From assembly GCF_051903075.1 (NCBI RefSeq), contig NZ_CP182422.1, positions 4,526,001 through 4,590,000 of the forward strand: a stretch of DNA of 64,000 bases, given 5' to 3'. Both the position numbers and the translations under genes were made by a program. This stretch comes from Embleya sp051903075 (GTDB lineage: Bacteria > Actinomycetota > Actinomycetes > Streptomycetales > Streptomycetaceae). The notes beneath the pieces are model-generated. The model worked only from the letters and a program-made list of their open reading frames with translations. It did not search any database and was not told the origin of the DNA. Positions 8,753 to 21,931 of this stretch are shown piece after piece. Numbering within the stretch: position 1 is the first letter of the stretch; the number at the start of each line of letters is the position of its first letter.

Positions 8753-8782
8753 CCCGGGTCCGGCCGCGAGGCCGGACCCGGG
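8753..8782 (+). terminator. Strong hairpin between rpoB and rpoC
   Basis: A perfect 13-bp stem, CCCGGGTCCGGCC/GGCCGGACCCGGG, closed by a GCGA tetraloop lies 8 bases after rpoB. No U-tract follows (ATTTCG). It may be a partial terminator, an RNA-processing site or a 3'-stabilising element rather than a full stop, because rpoBC are normally co-transcribed. Confidence 0.55.
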
Positions 8783-8882
8783 ATTTCGACCCCAGTCCTG
8801 ATGAAGACACACACTGGTGGACACGGCACAGCCCCCGCCGTGACCGCCGGGACCAAACCCCGAAAGAGGGATTGACGAAACA

Positions 8883-12758
<3,876 letters not shown>

Positions 12759-12773
12759 TCCTCCCGGTACCGG

Positions 12774-12807
12774 ACAGGGCCGCCATCCTTCGGGGTGGCG
12801 GCCCTGT
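12774..12807 (+). terminator. Terminator of rpoB-rpoC
   Basis: The stem ACAGGGCCGCC (12774-12784) pairs perfectly with GGCGGCCCTGT (12797-12807) around a 12-base loop. It starts 15 bases after the rpoC stop. Confidence 0.8.
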
Positions 12808-12902
12808 CGCGCGTCCGAGGCCGGGTGCCCGAAGGACTCTCCACGAGGGTCCCGGGGGTGCGACGATGCTCCCAACGCTCCGTCGTACCCCGGGAGGACC
12901 CC

Positions 12903-13421
12903 ATGAGCACCCCTGGCGGGCCCGGCCCGTACGGCTCCTTCGGCGAACGACCCGCCGACGACTCCGAGGGCCCCTACGGCGCCCCCGGCGGGCAGCCGCC
13001 GTATGGCGACCCCGCCGCGCCGTACGGCTACGGCCAGGCGCCGTATGGGCAGCCCTACGACCCGCACGCCCCCTACGGCCAACAGCCCTACGGCTACGGC
13101 TACTACCCGCAGCCCGGCTACGGCGGCTACCTGCCCCAGCCGGGCACCAACGGCCTGGCCATCGCGTCGATGATCCTGGGCATCGTCTGGATCTACTGGA
13201 TCGGCAGCCTGCTCGCGGTGATCTTCGGGCACATAGCCCTGGCCCAGACCGCCCGCACCGGCCAGGAGGGCCGCGGCATGGCGATCGCCGGCGTAGTGCT
13301 CGGCTGGATCGGCATGGCGGTGCTCGCGCTGGTCGTGGTGATGCTCATCGTGGATTCCCGGCACGACCACGGGTATTCCGATTACCTCGGCCTGCTCGTC
13401 GGAGGGTGCGGCGTGCGCTGA
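12903..13421 (+). CDS. DUF4190-type membrane protein with Pro/Gly/Tyr-rich N-terminus
   Basis: This 172-aa protein has no assigned function. Residues 1-80 form a low-complexity Pro/Gly/Tyr tail with repeated PYG units, which is typically cytoplasmic and disordered. Two membrane helices follow, LAIASMILGIVWIYWIGSLLAVIFG and MAIAGVVLGWIGMAVLALVVVM. They are separated by a short loop containing GHIALAQ, the hallmark of DUF4190. The start is ATG 12903 with GGGAGGACC upstream. It stands alone between the rpoC terminator and the rpsL promoter. Similar proteins are numerous in Streptomyces, and a membrane-stress or scaffold role would be only a guess. Confidence 0.8.
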   Translation: MSTPGGPGPYGSFGERPADDSEGPYGAPGGQPPYGDPAAPYGYGQAPYGQPYDPHAPYGQQPYGYGYYPQPGYGGYLPQPGTNGLAIASMILGIVWIYWIGSLLAVIFGHIALAQTARTGQEGRGMAIAGVVLGWIGMAVLALVVVMLIVDSRHDHGYSDYLGLLVGGCGVR

Positions 13422-13588
13422 CCCGAGGCCCGGCCCCCGGGGGAGCGGCCCCGGGCGCTCGTTCGCCTCTTTCCGCGATGCCGGGTACGGTGGGGCCCGG
13501 AGAGTGACATATCGGCCCGAGCGAATCGGTGCTCCACCAGCGTGAGAGCCCCGGATTCGGTGTCGTGGTGGGGGTCTTTCTTTTCGCT

Positions 13589-13617
13589 TTGACCTCTGCT
13601 GCTGTGGTAGGTAGTCT
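13589..13617 (+). promoter_or_regulatory. Promoter of the str operon (rpsL)
   Basis: TTGACC (13589-13594), a 17-base spacer and TAGTCT (13612-13617) match the housekeeping consensus well. Transcription would start near 13624, giving a leader of about 245 bases before rpsL. The rest of the 448-base gap before rpsL holds no gene. Confidence 0.65.
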
Positions 13618-13745
13618 CTCTCCTTGTGCCTGGGGTGTCCCCGGGCTCTTGTGCCTGCGCTCACCGCAATCCCCTCGGGATGCGTGCGTGAGAGGGCGCG
13701 GGAGACCGACCCGCAGCCTCCTGAGCAAGCACACTCCCAAGACCG

Positions 13746-13772
13746 GGCGACACGCCCGACCGCGGGGGTCGG
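13746..13772 (+). promoter_or_regulatory. 27-base leader element shared by rpsL and rpsJ
   Basis: This 27-base sequence is repeated without a mismatch at 18612-18638 upstream of rpsJ. It can form two adjacent small hairpins: GGCG-ACA-CGCC (13746-13756), and CCGACC with GGTCGG around a GCGGG loop (13756-13772). It ends 97 bases before the rpsL start. The exact conservation and near-equal spacing suggest a shared control element of the str and S10 operons in the leader RNA. Confidence 0.6.
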
Positions 13773-13869
13773 GCTTGCCGGTGGTTCCGGCGTCGACCGG
13801 GATGCAGGCCGATTCAGACATTGCAGTCGCTTCAAAAAGACCGCTCGGCACGAAGAAGACGGAGACGCG

Positions 13870-14244
13870 GTGCCCACGATCCAGCAGCTGGTCCGAAAGG
13901 GCCGCCAGGACAAGGTCGACAAGGCCAAGACTCCGGCGCTCAAGGGGAGCCCGCAGCGTCGCGGCGTGTGCACCCGTGTTTACACGACGACGCCGAAGAA
14001 GCCGAACTCTGCGCTTCGCAAGGTCGCGCGTGTGCGCCTCACGAGTGGCATCGAGGTGACGGCCTACATTCCCGGCGAGGGTCACAACCTCCAGGAGCAC
14101 TCCATCGTGCTCGTTCGCGGTGGTCGTGTGAAGGACCTCCCCGGTGTCCGCTACAAGATCATCCGCGGTTCGCTCGACACCCAGGGTGTCAAGAACCGCA
14201 AGCAGGCGCGCAGCCGCTACGGCGCGAAGAAGGAGAAGAGCTAA
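13870..14244 (+). CDS. rpsL: 30S ribosomal protein S12
   Basis: S12 lies at the decoding centre and governs translational accuracy and streptomycin response. The 124-aa protein contains the invariant TPKKPNSALRKVARV and GHNLQEHS motifs. Lys43 and Lys88, the usual sites of streptomycin-resistance mutations, are wild type. The start is GTG 13870 with GGAG at 13861-13864. The stop overlaps the rpsG start (TAATG), indicating translational coupling. It is the first gene of the str operon, behind a long leader with a conserved element. Confidence 0.98.
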   Translation: MPTIQQLVRKGRQDKVDKAKTPALKGSPQRRGVCTRVYTTTPKKPNSALRKVARVRLTSGIEVTAYIPGEGHNLQEHSIVLVRGGRVKDLPGVRYKIIRGSLDTQGVKNRKQARSRYGAKKEKS

Positions 14245-14714
14245 TGCCGCGTAAGGGCCCTGCCCCCAAGCGACCGGTCATCATCGACCCGGTTTACAAC
14301 TCGCCGCTGGTCACCTCGCTGGTGAACAAGGTCCTGATGAGCGGCAAGCGCTCCGTCGCCGAGAAGATCGTCTATGGCGCGCTCGAAGGCTGCCGCGAGA
14401 AGACCGGTACCGACCCGGTCATCACGCTCAAGCGCGCGCTCGAGAACGTGAAGCCGACCCTCGAGGTCCGCAGCCGCCGTGTCGGTGGCGCGACCTACCA
14501 GGTGCCGGTCGAGGTCCGTCCGGGCCGCTCCACGACCCTCGCTCTCCGCTGGCTCGTCGGCTACTCCCGCGCCCGTCGCGAGAAGACGATGACCGAGCGT
14601 TTGATGAACGAGCTGCTGGACGCGAGCAACGGTCTGGGTGCCGCGGTCAAGCGCCGCGAGGACACCCACAAGATGGCCGAGTCCAACAAGGCCTTCGCGC
14701 ACTACCGCTGGTAG
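14244..14714 (+). CDS. rpsG: 30S ribosomal protein S7
   Basis: S7 nucleates assembly of the 30S head and contacts the E-site tRNA and mRNA exit path. In many bacteria it autoregulates the str operon. The 156-aa protein begins MPRKGPAPKRPVIIDPVYNS and has the family signature for rRNA binding, including the Arg-rich RSRRVGGATYQVPVEVR segment and the C-terminal HKMAESNKAFAHYRW tail. The ATG overlaps the rpsL stop by one base. fusA follows after 42 bases. Confidence 0.98.
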   Translation: MPRKGPAPKRPVIIDPVYNSPLVTSLVNKVLMSGKRSVAEKIVYGALEGCREKTGTDPVITLKRALENVKPTLEVRSRRVGGATYQVPVEVRPGRSTTLALRWLVGYSRARREKTMTERLMNELLDASNGLGAAVKRREDTHKMAESNKAFAHYRW

Positions 14715-14756
14715 TTCCACCCGCAACGACGAGAAGCCGAGAGAAGACAAGCCACG

Positions 14757-16886
14757 ATGGCTACCACTGCTCTTGATCTGGCCAAGGTCCGAAACATCGG
14801 CATCATGGCCCACATCGACGCGGGCAAGACCACCACCACCGAGCGGATCCTGTTCTACACCGGGGTCAACTACAAGATCGGTGAGGTTCATGAGGGCGCT
14901 GCCACCATGGACTGGATGGAACAGGAGCAGGAGCGCGGCATCACCATCACGTCTGCCGCGACGACCTGTCACTGGACGCTCGACGACGTCGATCACACGA
15001 TCAACATCATCGACACCCCGGGCCACGTCGACTTCACCGTCGAGGTGGAGCGTTCGCTGCGCGTGCTCGACGGCGCCGTCACCGTCTTCGACGGTGTCGC
15101 CGGTGTGGAGCCGCAGTCCGAGACCGTTTGGCGTCAGGCCGACCGGTACGGCGTGCCGCGCATCTGCTTCGTGAACAAGCTCGACCGCACCGGCGCCGAG
15201 TTCCACCGCTGCGTCGACATGATCGACGCGCGCCTGGGCGCGGTTCCGCTGGTCATGCAGCTGCCGATCGGCACCGAGATGGACTTCCAGGGCGTTGTCG
15301 ACCTGGTCGCCATGAAGGCGCTGGTCTGGTCCGCCGAGGCGGCCAAGGGCGAGATGTACGACGTCGTCGACATCCCGGCCACGCACGTCGAGGCGGCCGC
15401 CGAATACCGCGGCAAGCTGCTCGAGACGATCGCCGAATACGACGACCAGATGATGGAGCTGTACCTGGAGGGCCAGGAGCCCGACACGGAGCAGCTGATC
15501 GCCGCGATCCGTCGCGCGACCATCGCCTCGACCAAGGGTGAGAACAAGGGCAAGCCCACGTTCACCCCCGTGTTCTGCGGTACCGCGTTCAAGAACAAGG
15601 GCGTCCAGCCCCTGCTCGACGCGGTCGTGCGCTACCTGCCGTCGCCGCTCGACATCGAGGGCATCCAAGGTCACGCGGTCAACAACGAAGAGGAAGTCAT
15701 CGTTCGCCAGCCGAGCGACGACGAGCCCTTCGCGGGCCTCGCGTTCAAGATCATGCGTGACCCGCACCTCGGCAAGCTCACCTTCGTCCGGGTCTACTCG
15801 GGTGTCCTGGAAGCCGGCAGCTCCGTGCTGAACTCGGTGAAGGGCAAGAAGGAGCGCATCGGCAAGATCTACCGGATGCACGCGAACAAGCGTGAGGAGA
15901 TCCCGTCGGTCGGCGCGGGCGACATCATCGCGGTGATGGGTCTGAAGGACACCACCACCGGCGAGACGCTCTGCGACCCGTCCAACGCGGTGATCCTGGA
16001 GTCGATGACGTTCCCGGCCCCGGTCATCGAGGTCGCGATCGAGCCGAAGTCCAAGGGCGACCAGGAGAAGCTGGGTGTCGCCATCCAGTCCCTCGCCGCC
16101 GAGGACCCCTCCTTCCAGGTGCACACCGAGGAGGAGACCGGCCAGACCATCATCGGTGGTATGGGCGAGCTGCACCTCGAAGTGCTCGTCGACCGGATGA
16201 AGCGCGAGTTCCGCGTGGAGGCCAACGTCGGCAAGCCGCAGGTGGCCTACCGCGAGACGATCCGCAAGATCGTCGAGCGCGTGGACTACACGCACAAGAA
16301 GCAGACCGGTGGTACCGGTCAGTTCGCCAAGGTGCAGATCGCGCTCGAGCCGCTCGAGGGCGACGCGTACGAGTTCGTCAACAAGGTCACCGGTGGCCGC
16401 ATCCCGAGGGAGTACATCCCCTCGGTCGACGCGGGCGCGCAGGAGGCCATGCAGTACGGCGTGCTCGCGGGCTACCCGATGGTCGGTGTGCGTCTGACGC
16501 TGATCGACGGTGGCTACCACGAGGTCGACTCGTCCGAACTCGCCTTCAAGATCGCCGGTTCGCAGGCGTTCAAGGAAGCGGCTCGGCAGGCGTCGCCGGC
16601 TCTTCTCGAGCCGATGATGGCCGTCGAGGTCACCACGCCCGAGGACTACATGGGCGATGTGATCGGCGACCTCAACTCGCGTCGCGGCCAGATCCAGGCC
16701 ATGGACGAGCGCTTCGGTGCGCGTGTCGTCAAGGCTTTGGTCCCGCTGTCGGAGATGTTCGGCTATGTCGGCGACCTCCGCAGCAAGACCTCGGGTCGCG
16801 CGAGCTACTCCATGCAGTTCGACTCCTACGCCGAGGTTCCGAGGAACGTCGCCGAGGAGATCATCGCCAAGTCGCGCGGCGAGTAA
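14757..16886 (+). CDS. fusA: Elongation factor G
   Basis: EF-G is the GTPase that drives ribosomal translocation and, with RRF, ribosome recycling. The 709-aa protein shows the P-loop AHIDAGKT (residues 18-25), the switch II DTPGHVDF, NKLD for guanine recognition, and domains II-V up to the C-terminal SYAEVPRNVAEEIIAK. No fusidic-acid-resistance change is obvious. The ATG at 14757 has a weak upstream site (GAGAAGACAAG). It lies between rpsG and tuf in the standard str order. Confidence 0.99.
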   Translation: MATTALDLAKVRNIGIMAHIDAGKTTTTERILFYTGVNYKIGEVHEGAATMDWMEQEQERGITITSAATTCHWTLDDVDHTINIIDTPGHVDFTVEVERSLRVLDGAVTVFDGVAGVEPQSETVWRQADRYGVPRICFVNKLDRTGAEFHRCVDMIDARLGAVPLVMQLPIGTEMDFQGVVDLVAMKALVWSAEAAKGEMYDVVDIPATHVEAAAEYRGKLLETIAEYDDQMMELYLEGQEPDTEQLIAAIRRATIASTKGENKGKPTFTPVFCGTAFKNKGVQPLLDAVVRYLPSPLDIEGIQGHAVNNEEEVIVRQPSDDEPFAGLAFKIMRDPHLGKLTFVRVYSGVLEAGSSVLNSVKGKKERIGKIYRMHANKREEIPSVGAGDIIAVMGLKDTTTGETLCDPSNAVILESMTFPAPVIEVAIEPKSKGDQEKLGVAIQSLAAEDPSFQVHTEEETGQTIIGGMGELHLEVLVDRMKREFRVEANVGKPQVAYRETIRKIVERVDYTHKKQTGGTGQFAKVQIALEPLEGDAYEFVNKVTGGRIPREYIPSVDAGAQEAMQYGVLAGYPMVGVRLTLIDGGYHEVDSSELAFKIAGSQAFKEAARQASPALLEPMMAVEVTTPEDYMGDVIGDLNSRRGQIQAMDERFGARVVKALVPLSEMFGYVGDLRSKTSGRASYSMQFDSYAEVPRNVAEEIIAKSRGE

Positions 16887-17018
16887 TCACCGCAGGCGCG
16901 GCACCAGCGATACCTGGGGGACCCGGGGTCCGGAACCGGACTTCGGGGCCTCCGCCCCGGCTCACCCCCGATACCCGACGTCGTACGGCGTAAAGAACCA
17001 GTCCACAGGAGGACCCCA

Positions 17019-18212
<1,194 letters not shown>

Positions 18213-18217
18213 TGAAA

Positions 18218-18258
18218 TCCCGCCCGCCGGTCCACCTGGGTCGGCGGGCGGGACTTTG
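18218..18258 (+). terminator. Terminator of the str operon
   Basis: A perfect 12-bp stem, TCCCGCCCGCCG (18218-18229)/CGGCGGGCGGGA (18242-18253), followed by CTTTG closes the rpsL-rpsG-fusA-tuf operon 5 bases after the tuf stop. Confidence 0.85.
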
Positions 18259-18337
18259 TCCGGATCGATTCCACCCCCTAGGTGGGACCGGATATCCATT
18301 GCTCGGGGGCTCTCTCCAACCCGGGAGAGCCGCTCGA

Positions 18338-18368
18338 TTGGCCAAGCCCGCCATCGGTGGGGCATACT
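18338..18368 (+). promoter_or_regulatory. Candidate promoter of the S10 operon (rpsJ)
   Basis: TTGGCC (18338-18343), a 19-base spacer and CATACT (18363-18368) are the best promoter-like pair in the 524-base gap between tuf and rpsJ. It would leave a leader of about 360 bases that includes the conserved 27-base element. No gene is visible in this gap. Confidence 0.35.
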
Positions 18369-18611
18369 AGCCAAGTTGCTCGGATGGACAACGGGCTGCG
18401 CCGTGCCTGTCGCGAAGACGGTACGTAGCGCGGCCCCCGTTGGCTCCGAACAATCGGTGGACTTCTGTCCTGCCACCCATGCAGCCGGCGTCGTCGCTTA
18501 GTGACCTCGTGCCGTCCTTTCGCTTGCCGCAGCGAAGGTGACGCCGAGCGTACGTTGCCCAGGCCCCCAGGCCGCCCGTAAGGGTTTCCAAGGGGCGCTT
18601 GTGAGCAACAA

Positions 18612-18638
18612 GGCGACACGCCCGACCGCGGGGGTCGG
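18612..18638 (+). promoter_or_regulatory. 27-base leader element, rpsJ copy
   Basis: Identical over all 27 bases to 13746-13772 upstream of rpsL. It ends 98 bases before the rpsJ start, against 97 bases for the rpsL copy. Flanking sequences differ, apart from TGAGCAA a few bases upstream in both leaders. A second hairpin (GGGAAACCCC, 18641-18658 area) follows only in this copy. Confidence 0.6.
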
Positions 18639-18736
18639 CGGGGAAGGGAAACCCCGAGGGGTTTTCAGCCCAAGTCTTCTCCCCGTGTCAGCGGGGGTGA
18701 TCCGCAGCGGTACGAGAGAAGGAATTCGAAGCAGCC

Positions 18737-19045
18737 ATGGCGGGACAGAAGATCCGCATCAGGCTCAAGGCCTACGACCACGAGGTCATCGACAGCTCGG
18801 CGAAGAAGATCGTCGAGACGGTGACGCGTACTGGTGCGCAGGTTGCGGGACCGGTGCCGCTGCCGACCGAGAAGAACGTGTACTGCGTCATCCGCTCGCC
18901 GCACAAGTACAAGGACTCGCGCGAGCACTTCGAGATGCGCACTCACAAGCGGCTCATCGACATCCTCGACCCCACGCCGAAGACGGTCGACTCGCTCATG
19001 CGTCTCGACCTGCCGGCCGGCGTCGACATCGAGATCAAGCTCTGA
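18737..19045 (+). CDS. rpsJ: 30S ribosomal protein S10
   Basis: S10 is part of the 30S head and, with NusB, of transcription antitermination complexes. The 102-aa protein has the conserved IRIRLKAYDHEVIDSSAKKI start, PLPTEKNVYCVIRSPH and the S10 signature through TPKTVDSLMRLDLPAGVDIEIKL. It opens the S10 operon after a long leader. The ATG at 18737 is preceded by GAGAAGGAATTCGAAGC. rplC begins 13 bases after the stop. Confidence 0.98.
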   Translation: MAGQKIRIRLKAYDHEVIDSSAKKIVETVTRTGAQVAGPVPLPTEKNVYCVIRSPHKYKDSREHFEMRTHKRLIDILDPTPKTVDSLMRLDLPAGVDIEIKL

Positions 19046-19058
19046 GGACGCACCGACG

Positions 19059-19703
19059 ATGACGAAGCAGATGAAGGGCATCCTGGGCAAGAAGCTCGGC
19101 ATGACCCAGGTCTGGGACGAGAACAACCGCGTCGTTCCAGTGACTGTGGTCGAGGCCGGGCCCTGCGTCGTGACCCAGGTCCGCACCGCCGAGGTCGACG
19201 GCTACTCCGCCGTCCAGATCGCGTTCGGCGCGATCGACCCGCGCAAGGTGAACAAGCCGCTCGCCGGCCACTTCGCCAAGGCCGGTGTGACCCCGCGTCG
19301 CCACCTGGTCGAGCTCCGCACCTCCGACGCCGGCGAGTACACGCCGGCCCAGGAGATCACCGCCGATGTGTTCGAGGCCGGCCAGAAGGTCGACGTCATG
19401 GGCACCTCGAAGGGCAAGGGCACGGCCGGTGTCATGAAGCGACACGGCTTCAAGGGTCTCGGCAGCTCGCACGGTACGCAGCGCAAGCACCGCTCGCCCG
19501 GCTCGATCGGTGGCTGCGCCACCCCGGGTCGTGTGTTCAAGGGTGTGCGCATGGCGGGCCGCATGGGCAACGAGCGCGTTTCCACCCAGAACCTGACCGT
19601 TCACGCCGTGGACGCGGAGAAGGGCCTGCTCCTGATCAAGGGTGCGGTCCCCGGTCCGAACGGCGGCCTGGTTCTGGTGCGCACTGCGGCGAAGGGTGTG
19701 TGA
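19059..19703 (+). CDS. rplC: 50S ribosomal protein L3
   Basis: L3 binds early to 23S rRNA and reaches toward the peptidyl-transferase centre. The 214-aa protein begins MTKQMKGILGKKLGMTQVWDENN and includes the MKRHGFKGLGSSHGTQRKHRS extension and GRVFKGVRMAGRMG, both typical of L3. The start is ATG 19059, 13 bases after rpsJ. The stop lies in the stretch GTGTGAATC immediately before rplD. Confidence 0.98.
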   Translation: MTKQMKGILGKKLGMTQVWDENNRVVPVTVVEAGPCVVTQVRTAEVDGYSAVQIAFGAIDPRKVNKPLAGHFAKAGVTPRRHLVELRTSDAGEYTPAQEITADVFEAGQKVDVMGTSKGKGTAGVMKRHGFKGLGSSHGTQRKHRSPGSIGGCATPGRVFKGVRMAGRMGNERVSTQNLTVHAVDAEKGLLLIKGAVPGPNGGLVLVRTAAKGV

Positions 19704-19708
19704 ATCTC

Positions 19709-20386
19709 ATGACCAGCATTGACGTTCTTTCGCCCGCCGGCGACAAGTCCGGGACGATCGAGCTCCCCGCGGGGATCTTCGACGTCCAGGTGAGCATCCC
19801 GACGATCCACCAGGTCGTCGTGGCGCAGCTCGCCGCCGCCCGTCAGGGCACGCACAAGACCAAGACTCGTGGCGAGGTCCGCGGCGGTGGGCGCAAGCCG
19901 TACCGCCAGAAGGGCACCGGTCGCGCCCGTCAGGGCTCGACCCGCGCGCCGCAGTTCGCCGGTGGTGGCGTCGTGCACGGTCCCGTGCCGCGCGACTACG
20001 AGCAGCGGACCCCGAAGAAGATGAAGGCATCCGCCCTGCGCGGCGCCCTCTCGGACCGGGCTCGGCACGAGCGCATCCACTGCGTCTCCGCGCTGGTCGA
20101 GGGCGAGACGCCTTCGGTCAAGGCCGCGAAGACCCTCCTCGGCAAGATCAGCGAGCGCAAGAACCTGCTCCTGGTCGTCGAGAAGTCCGACACCGCCGCC
20201 TGGCTGAGCGCTCGCAACCTCCCGCAGGTGCACGTGCTCGAGGTCGGGCAGCTGAACACCTACGACGTGCTCGTCTCCGACGACGTGGTCTTCACGAAGG
20301 CCGCTCTGGAGCGCTTCATCGCCGGACCGGCGAAGGCCGCCTCGGCGGTCGCGGGCTCCGACGAGCTCGAAGGGAGCATCGCGTGA
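19709..20386 (+). CDS. rplD: 50S ribosomal protein L4
   Basis: L4 lines the nascent-peptide exit tunnel and in some bacteria controls its own operon. The family core is clear: KTRGEVRGGGRKPYRQKGTGRARQGS is the tunnel loop, where macrolide-resistance changes can occur. I chose ATG 19709 (MTSIDVLSPAGDKSG, 225 aa) over the GTG at 19700, because AAGGG at 19692-19696 is about 12 bases from the ATG but only 3 from the GTG. The 3' end overlaps rplW through GTGA. Confidence 0.96.
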   Translation: MTSIDVLSPAGDKSGTIELPAGIFDVQVSIPTIHQVVVAQLAAARQGTHKTKTRGEVRGGGRKPYRQKGTGRARQGSTRAPQFAGGGVVHGPVPRDYEQRTPKKMKASALRGALSDRARHERIHCVSALVEGETPSVKAAKTLLGKISERKNLLLVVEKSDTAAWLSARNLPQVHVLEVGQLNTYDVLVSDDVVFTKAALERFIAGPAKAASAVAGSDELEGSIA

Positions 20387-20724
20387 GCACCGACACCGTC
20401 GAGAGCACGACGAAGGTCACCAGCAAGACCTACACCGACCCGCGCGACGTGCTGCTGAAGCCGGTGATCTCGGAGAAGAGCTACGGGCTCATCGACGAGA
20501 ACAAGTACACGTTCATCGTGCACCCCGACGCCAACAAGACCCAGATCAAGCAGGCCGTCATCGCGGTCTTCGGGGTCAAGGTCGAGAGCGTCAACACGAT
20601 CAACCGCGTCGGTAAGCGCAAGCGCACCAAGACCGGTTTCGGCAAGCGCAAGGACACGAAGCGCGCGATCGTCACCCTTGCAGAGGGCGAGCGGATCGAC
20701 ATCTTCGGTGGACCCGTCGGCTGA
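20383..20724 (+). CDS. rplW: 50S ribosomal protein L23
   Basis: L23 sits at the peptide-tunnel exit and docks trigger factor and SRP. The 113-aa protein contains DPRDVLLKPVISEKSYGL, the YTFIVHPDANKTQIKQAV helix and the basic KRKRTKTGFGKRKDTKRA loop that enters the tunnel wall. The GTG start overlaps the rplD stop (GTGA), so translation is probably coupled. The first 18 residues before DPRD are a short Thr/Ser-rich extension. Confidence 0.97.
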   Translation: MSTDTVESTTKVTSKTYTDPRDVLLKPVISEKSYGLIDENKYTFIVHPDANKTQIKQAVIAVFGVKVESVNTINRVGKRKRTKTGFGKRKDTKRAIVTLAEGERIDIFGGPVG

Positions 20725-20758
20725 CGGCCGCTGATACGGACGAGGACTAAGAGAAGCC

Positions 20759-21595
20759 ATGGGCATCCGCAAGTACAAGCCGACGACGCCGGGCCGTCGT
20801 GGCGCCAGCGTCGCCGACTTCGTCGAGATCACGCGGTCCGAGCCGGAGAAGTCGCTGGTCCGCCCTCTGCACAGCAAGGGTGGTCGTAACAACCACGGCC
20901 GCGTGACCGCTCGCCACCAGGGTGGCGGACACAAGCGCGCGTACCGACTGATCGACTTCCGGCGCAACGACAAGGACGGCGTGCCGGCCAAGGTCGCGCA
21001 CATCGAGTACGACCCGAACCGCACCGCGCGCATCGCTCTGCTGCACTACGCGGACGGCGAGAAGCGCTACATCCTGTGCCCGAACAAGCTGAAGCAGGGC
21101 GACCGGATCGAGAACGGTCCGGGCGCCGACATCAAGCCGGGCAACAACATGCCGCTCCGGAACATCCCGGTCGGTACGGTCATCCACGCCATCGAGCTCC
21201 GGCCCGGTGGCGGCGCGAAGATCGCCCGCTCCGCGGGTGTCAGCGTGCAGCTGCTGGCGAAGGAGGGCGCCCACGCGACCCTCCGCATGCCCTCGGGCGA
21301 GATTCGCCTGGTGGACGTGCGCTGCCGGGCGACGGTCGGCGAGATCGGCAACGCCGAGCAGTCGAACATCAACTGGGGCAAGGCCGGTCGCATGCGCTGG
21401 AAGGGCAAGCGCCCGACCGTCCGCGGTGTGGCGATGAACCCCATCGACCACCCGCACGGTGGTGGTGAGGGCAAGACCTCCGGTGGTCGCCACCCGGTGA
21501 GCCCCTGGGGCAAGCCCGAGGGTCGTACTCGTCGGCCGAAGAAGGCCAGCGACAAGCTCATCATCCGCCGCCGCAAGACGAACAAGAAGCGCTAG
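20759..21595 (+). CDS. rplB: 50S ribosomal protein L2
   Basis: L2 is one of the most conserved ribosomal proteins and is needed for subunit joining and peptidyl transfer. The 278-aa protein shows the start MGIRKYKPTTPGRR, the OB-fold and SH3-like domains, and the C-terminal signature VRGVAMNPIDHPHGGGEGK with the key histidine. The ATG at 20759 follows AGAGAAGCC. It has the normal S10-operon position between L23 and S19. Confidence 0.98.
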   Translation: MGIRKYKPTTPGRRGASVADFVEITRSEPEKSLVRPLHSKGGRNNHGRVTARHQGGGHKRAYRLIDFRRNDKDGVPAKVAHIEYDPNRTARIALLHYADGEKRYILCPNKLKQGDRIENGPGADIKPGNNMPLRNIPVGTVIHAIELRPGGGAKIARSAGVSVQLLAKEGAHATLRMPSGEIRLVDVRCRATVGEIGNAEQSNINWGKAGRMRWKGKRPTVRGVAMNPIDHPHGGGEGKTSGGRHPVSPWGKPEGRTRRPKKASDKLIIRRRKTNKKR

Positions 21596-21606
21596 GAGCA
21601 GTCTCG

Positions 21607-21888
21607 ATGCCGCGCAGTCTGAAGAAGGGACCCTTCGTCGACGGCCACCTCATCAAGAAGGTGGACGTACAGAACGACAAGGGAACCAAGAACGTCATCA
21701 AGACCTGGTCCCGCCGCTCGATGATCGTCCCGGCGATGTTGGGCCACACGATCGCGGTGCACGACGGCCGCAAGCACGTCCCGGTGTTCGTGACCGAGTC
21801 GATGGTCGGCCACAAGCTCGGCGAGTTCGCGCCGACTCGGACCTTCCGCGGTCACGAGAAGGACGACCGGAAGTCGCGTCGTCGCTGA
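21607..21888 (+). CDS. rpsS: 30S ribosomal protein S19
   Basis: S19 sits in the 30S head, forms a complex with S13 and contacts the A-site finger. The 93-aa protein has the canonical MPRSLKKGPFVDGHLIKKVD start, TWSRRSMIVPAMLGHTIAVHDGRKHVPV and the family signature GHKLGEFAPTRTFRGH. The ATG at 21607 is 11 bases after rplB with AGGAGCAG upstream. Confidence 0.98.
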   Translation: MPRSLKKGPFVDGHLIKKVDVQNDKGTKNVIKTWSRRSMIVPAMLGHTIAVHDGRKHVPVFVTESMVGHKLGEFAPTRTFRGHEKDDRKSRRR

Positions 21889-21931
21889 CGCGGCGAATCG
21901 CATGGATATCGAGATGAGCAAGGGGACGTCG

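Noticed and set aside
19700..19708. GTG 19700 as the rplD start
   Set aside because: The only ribosome-binding site (AAGGG, 19692-19696) would be 3 bases away, which is too close. ATG 19709 fits better and matches family length.
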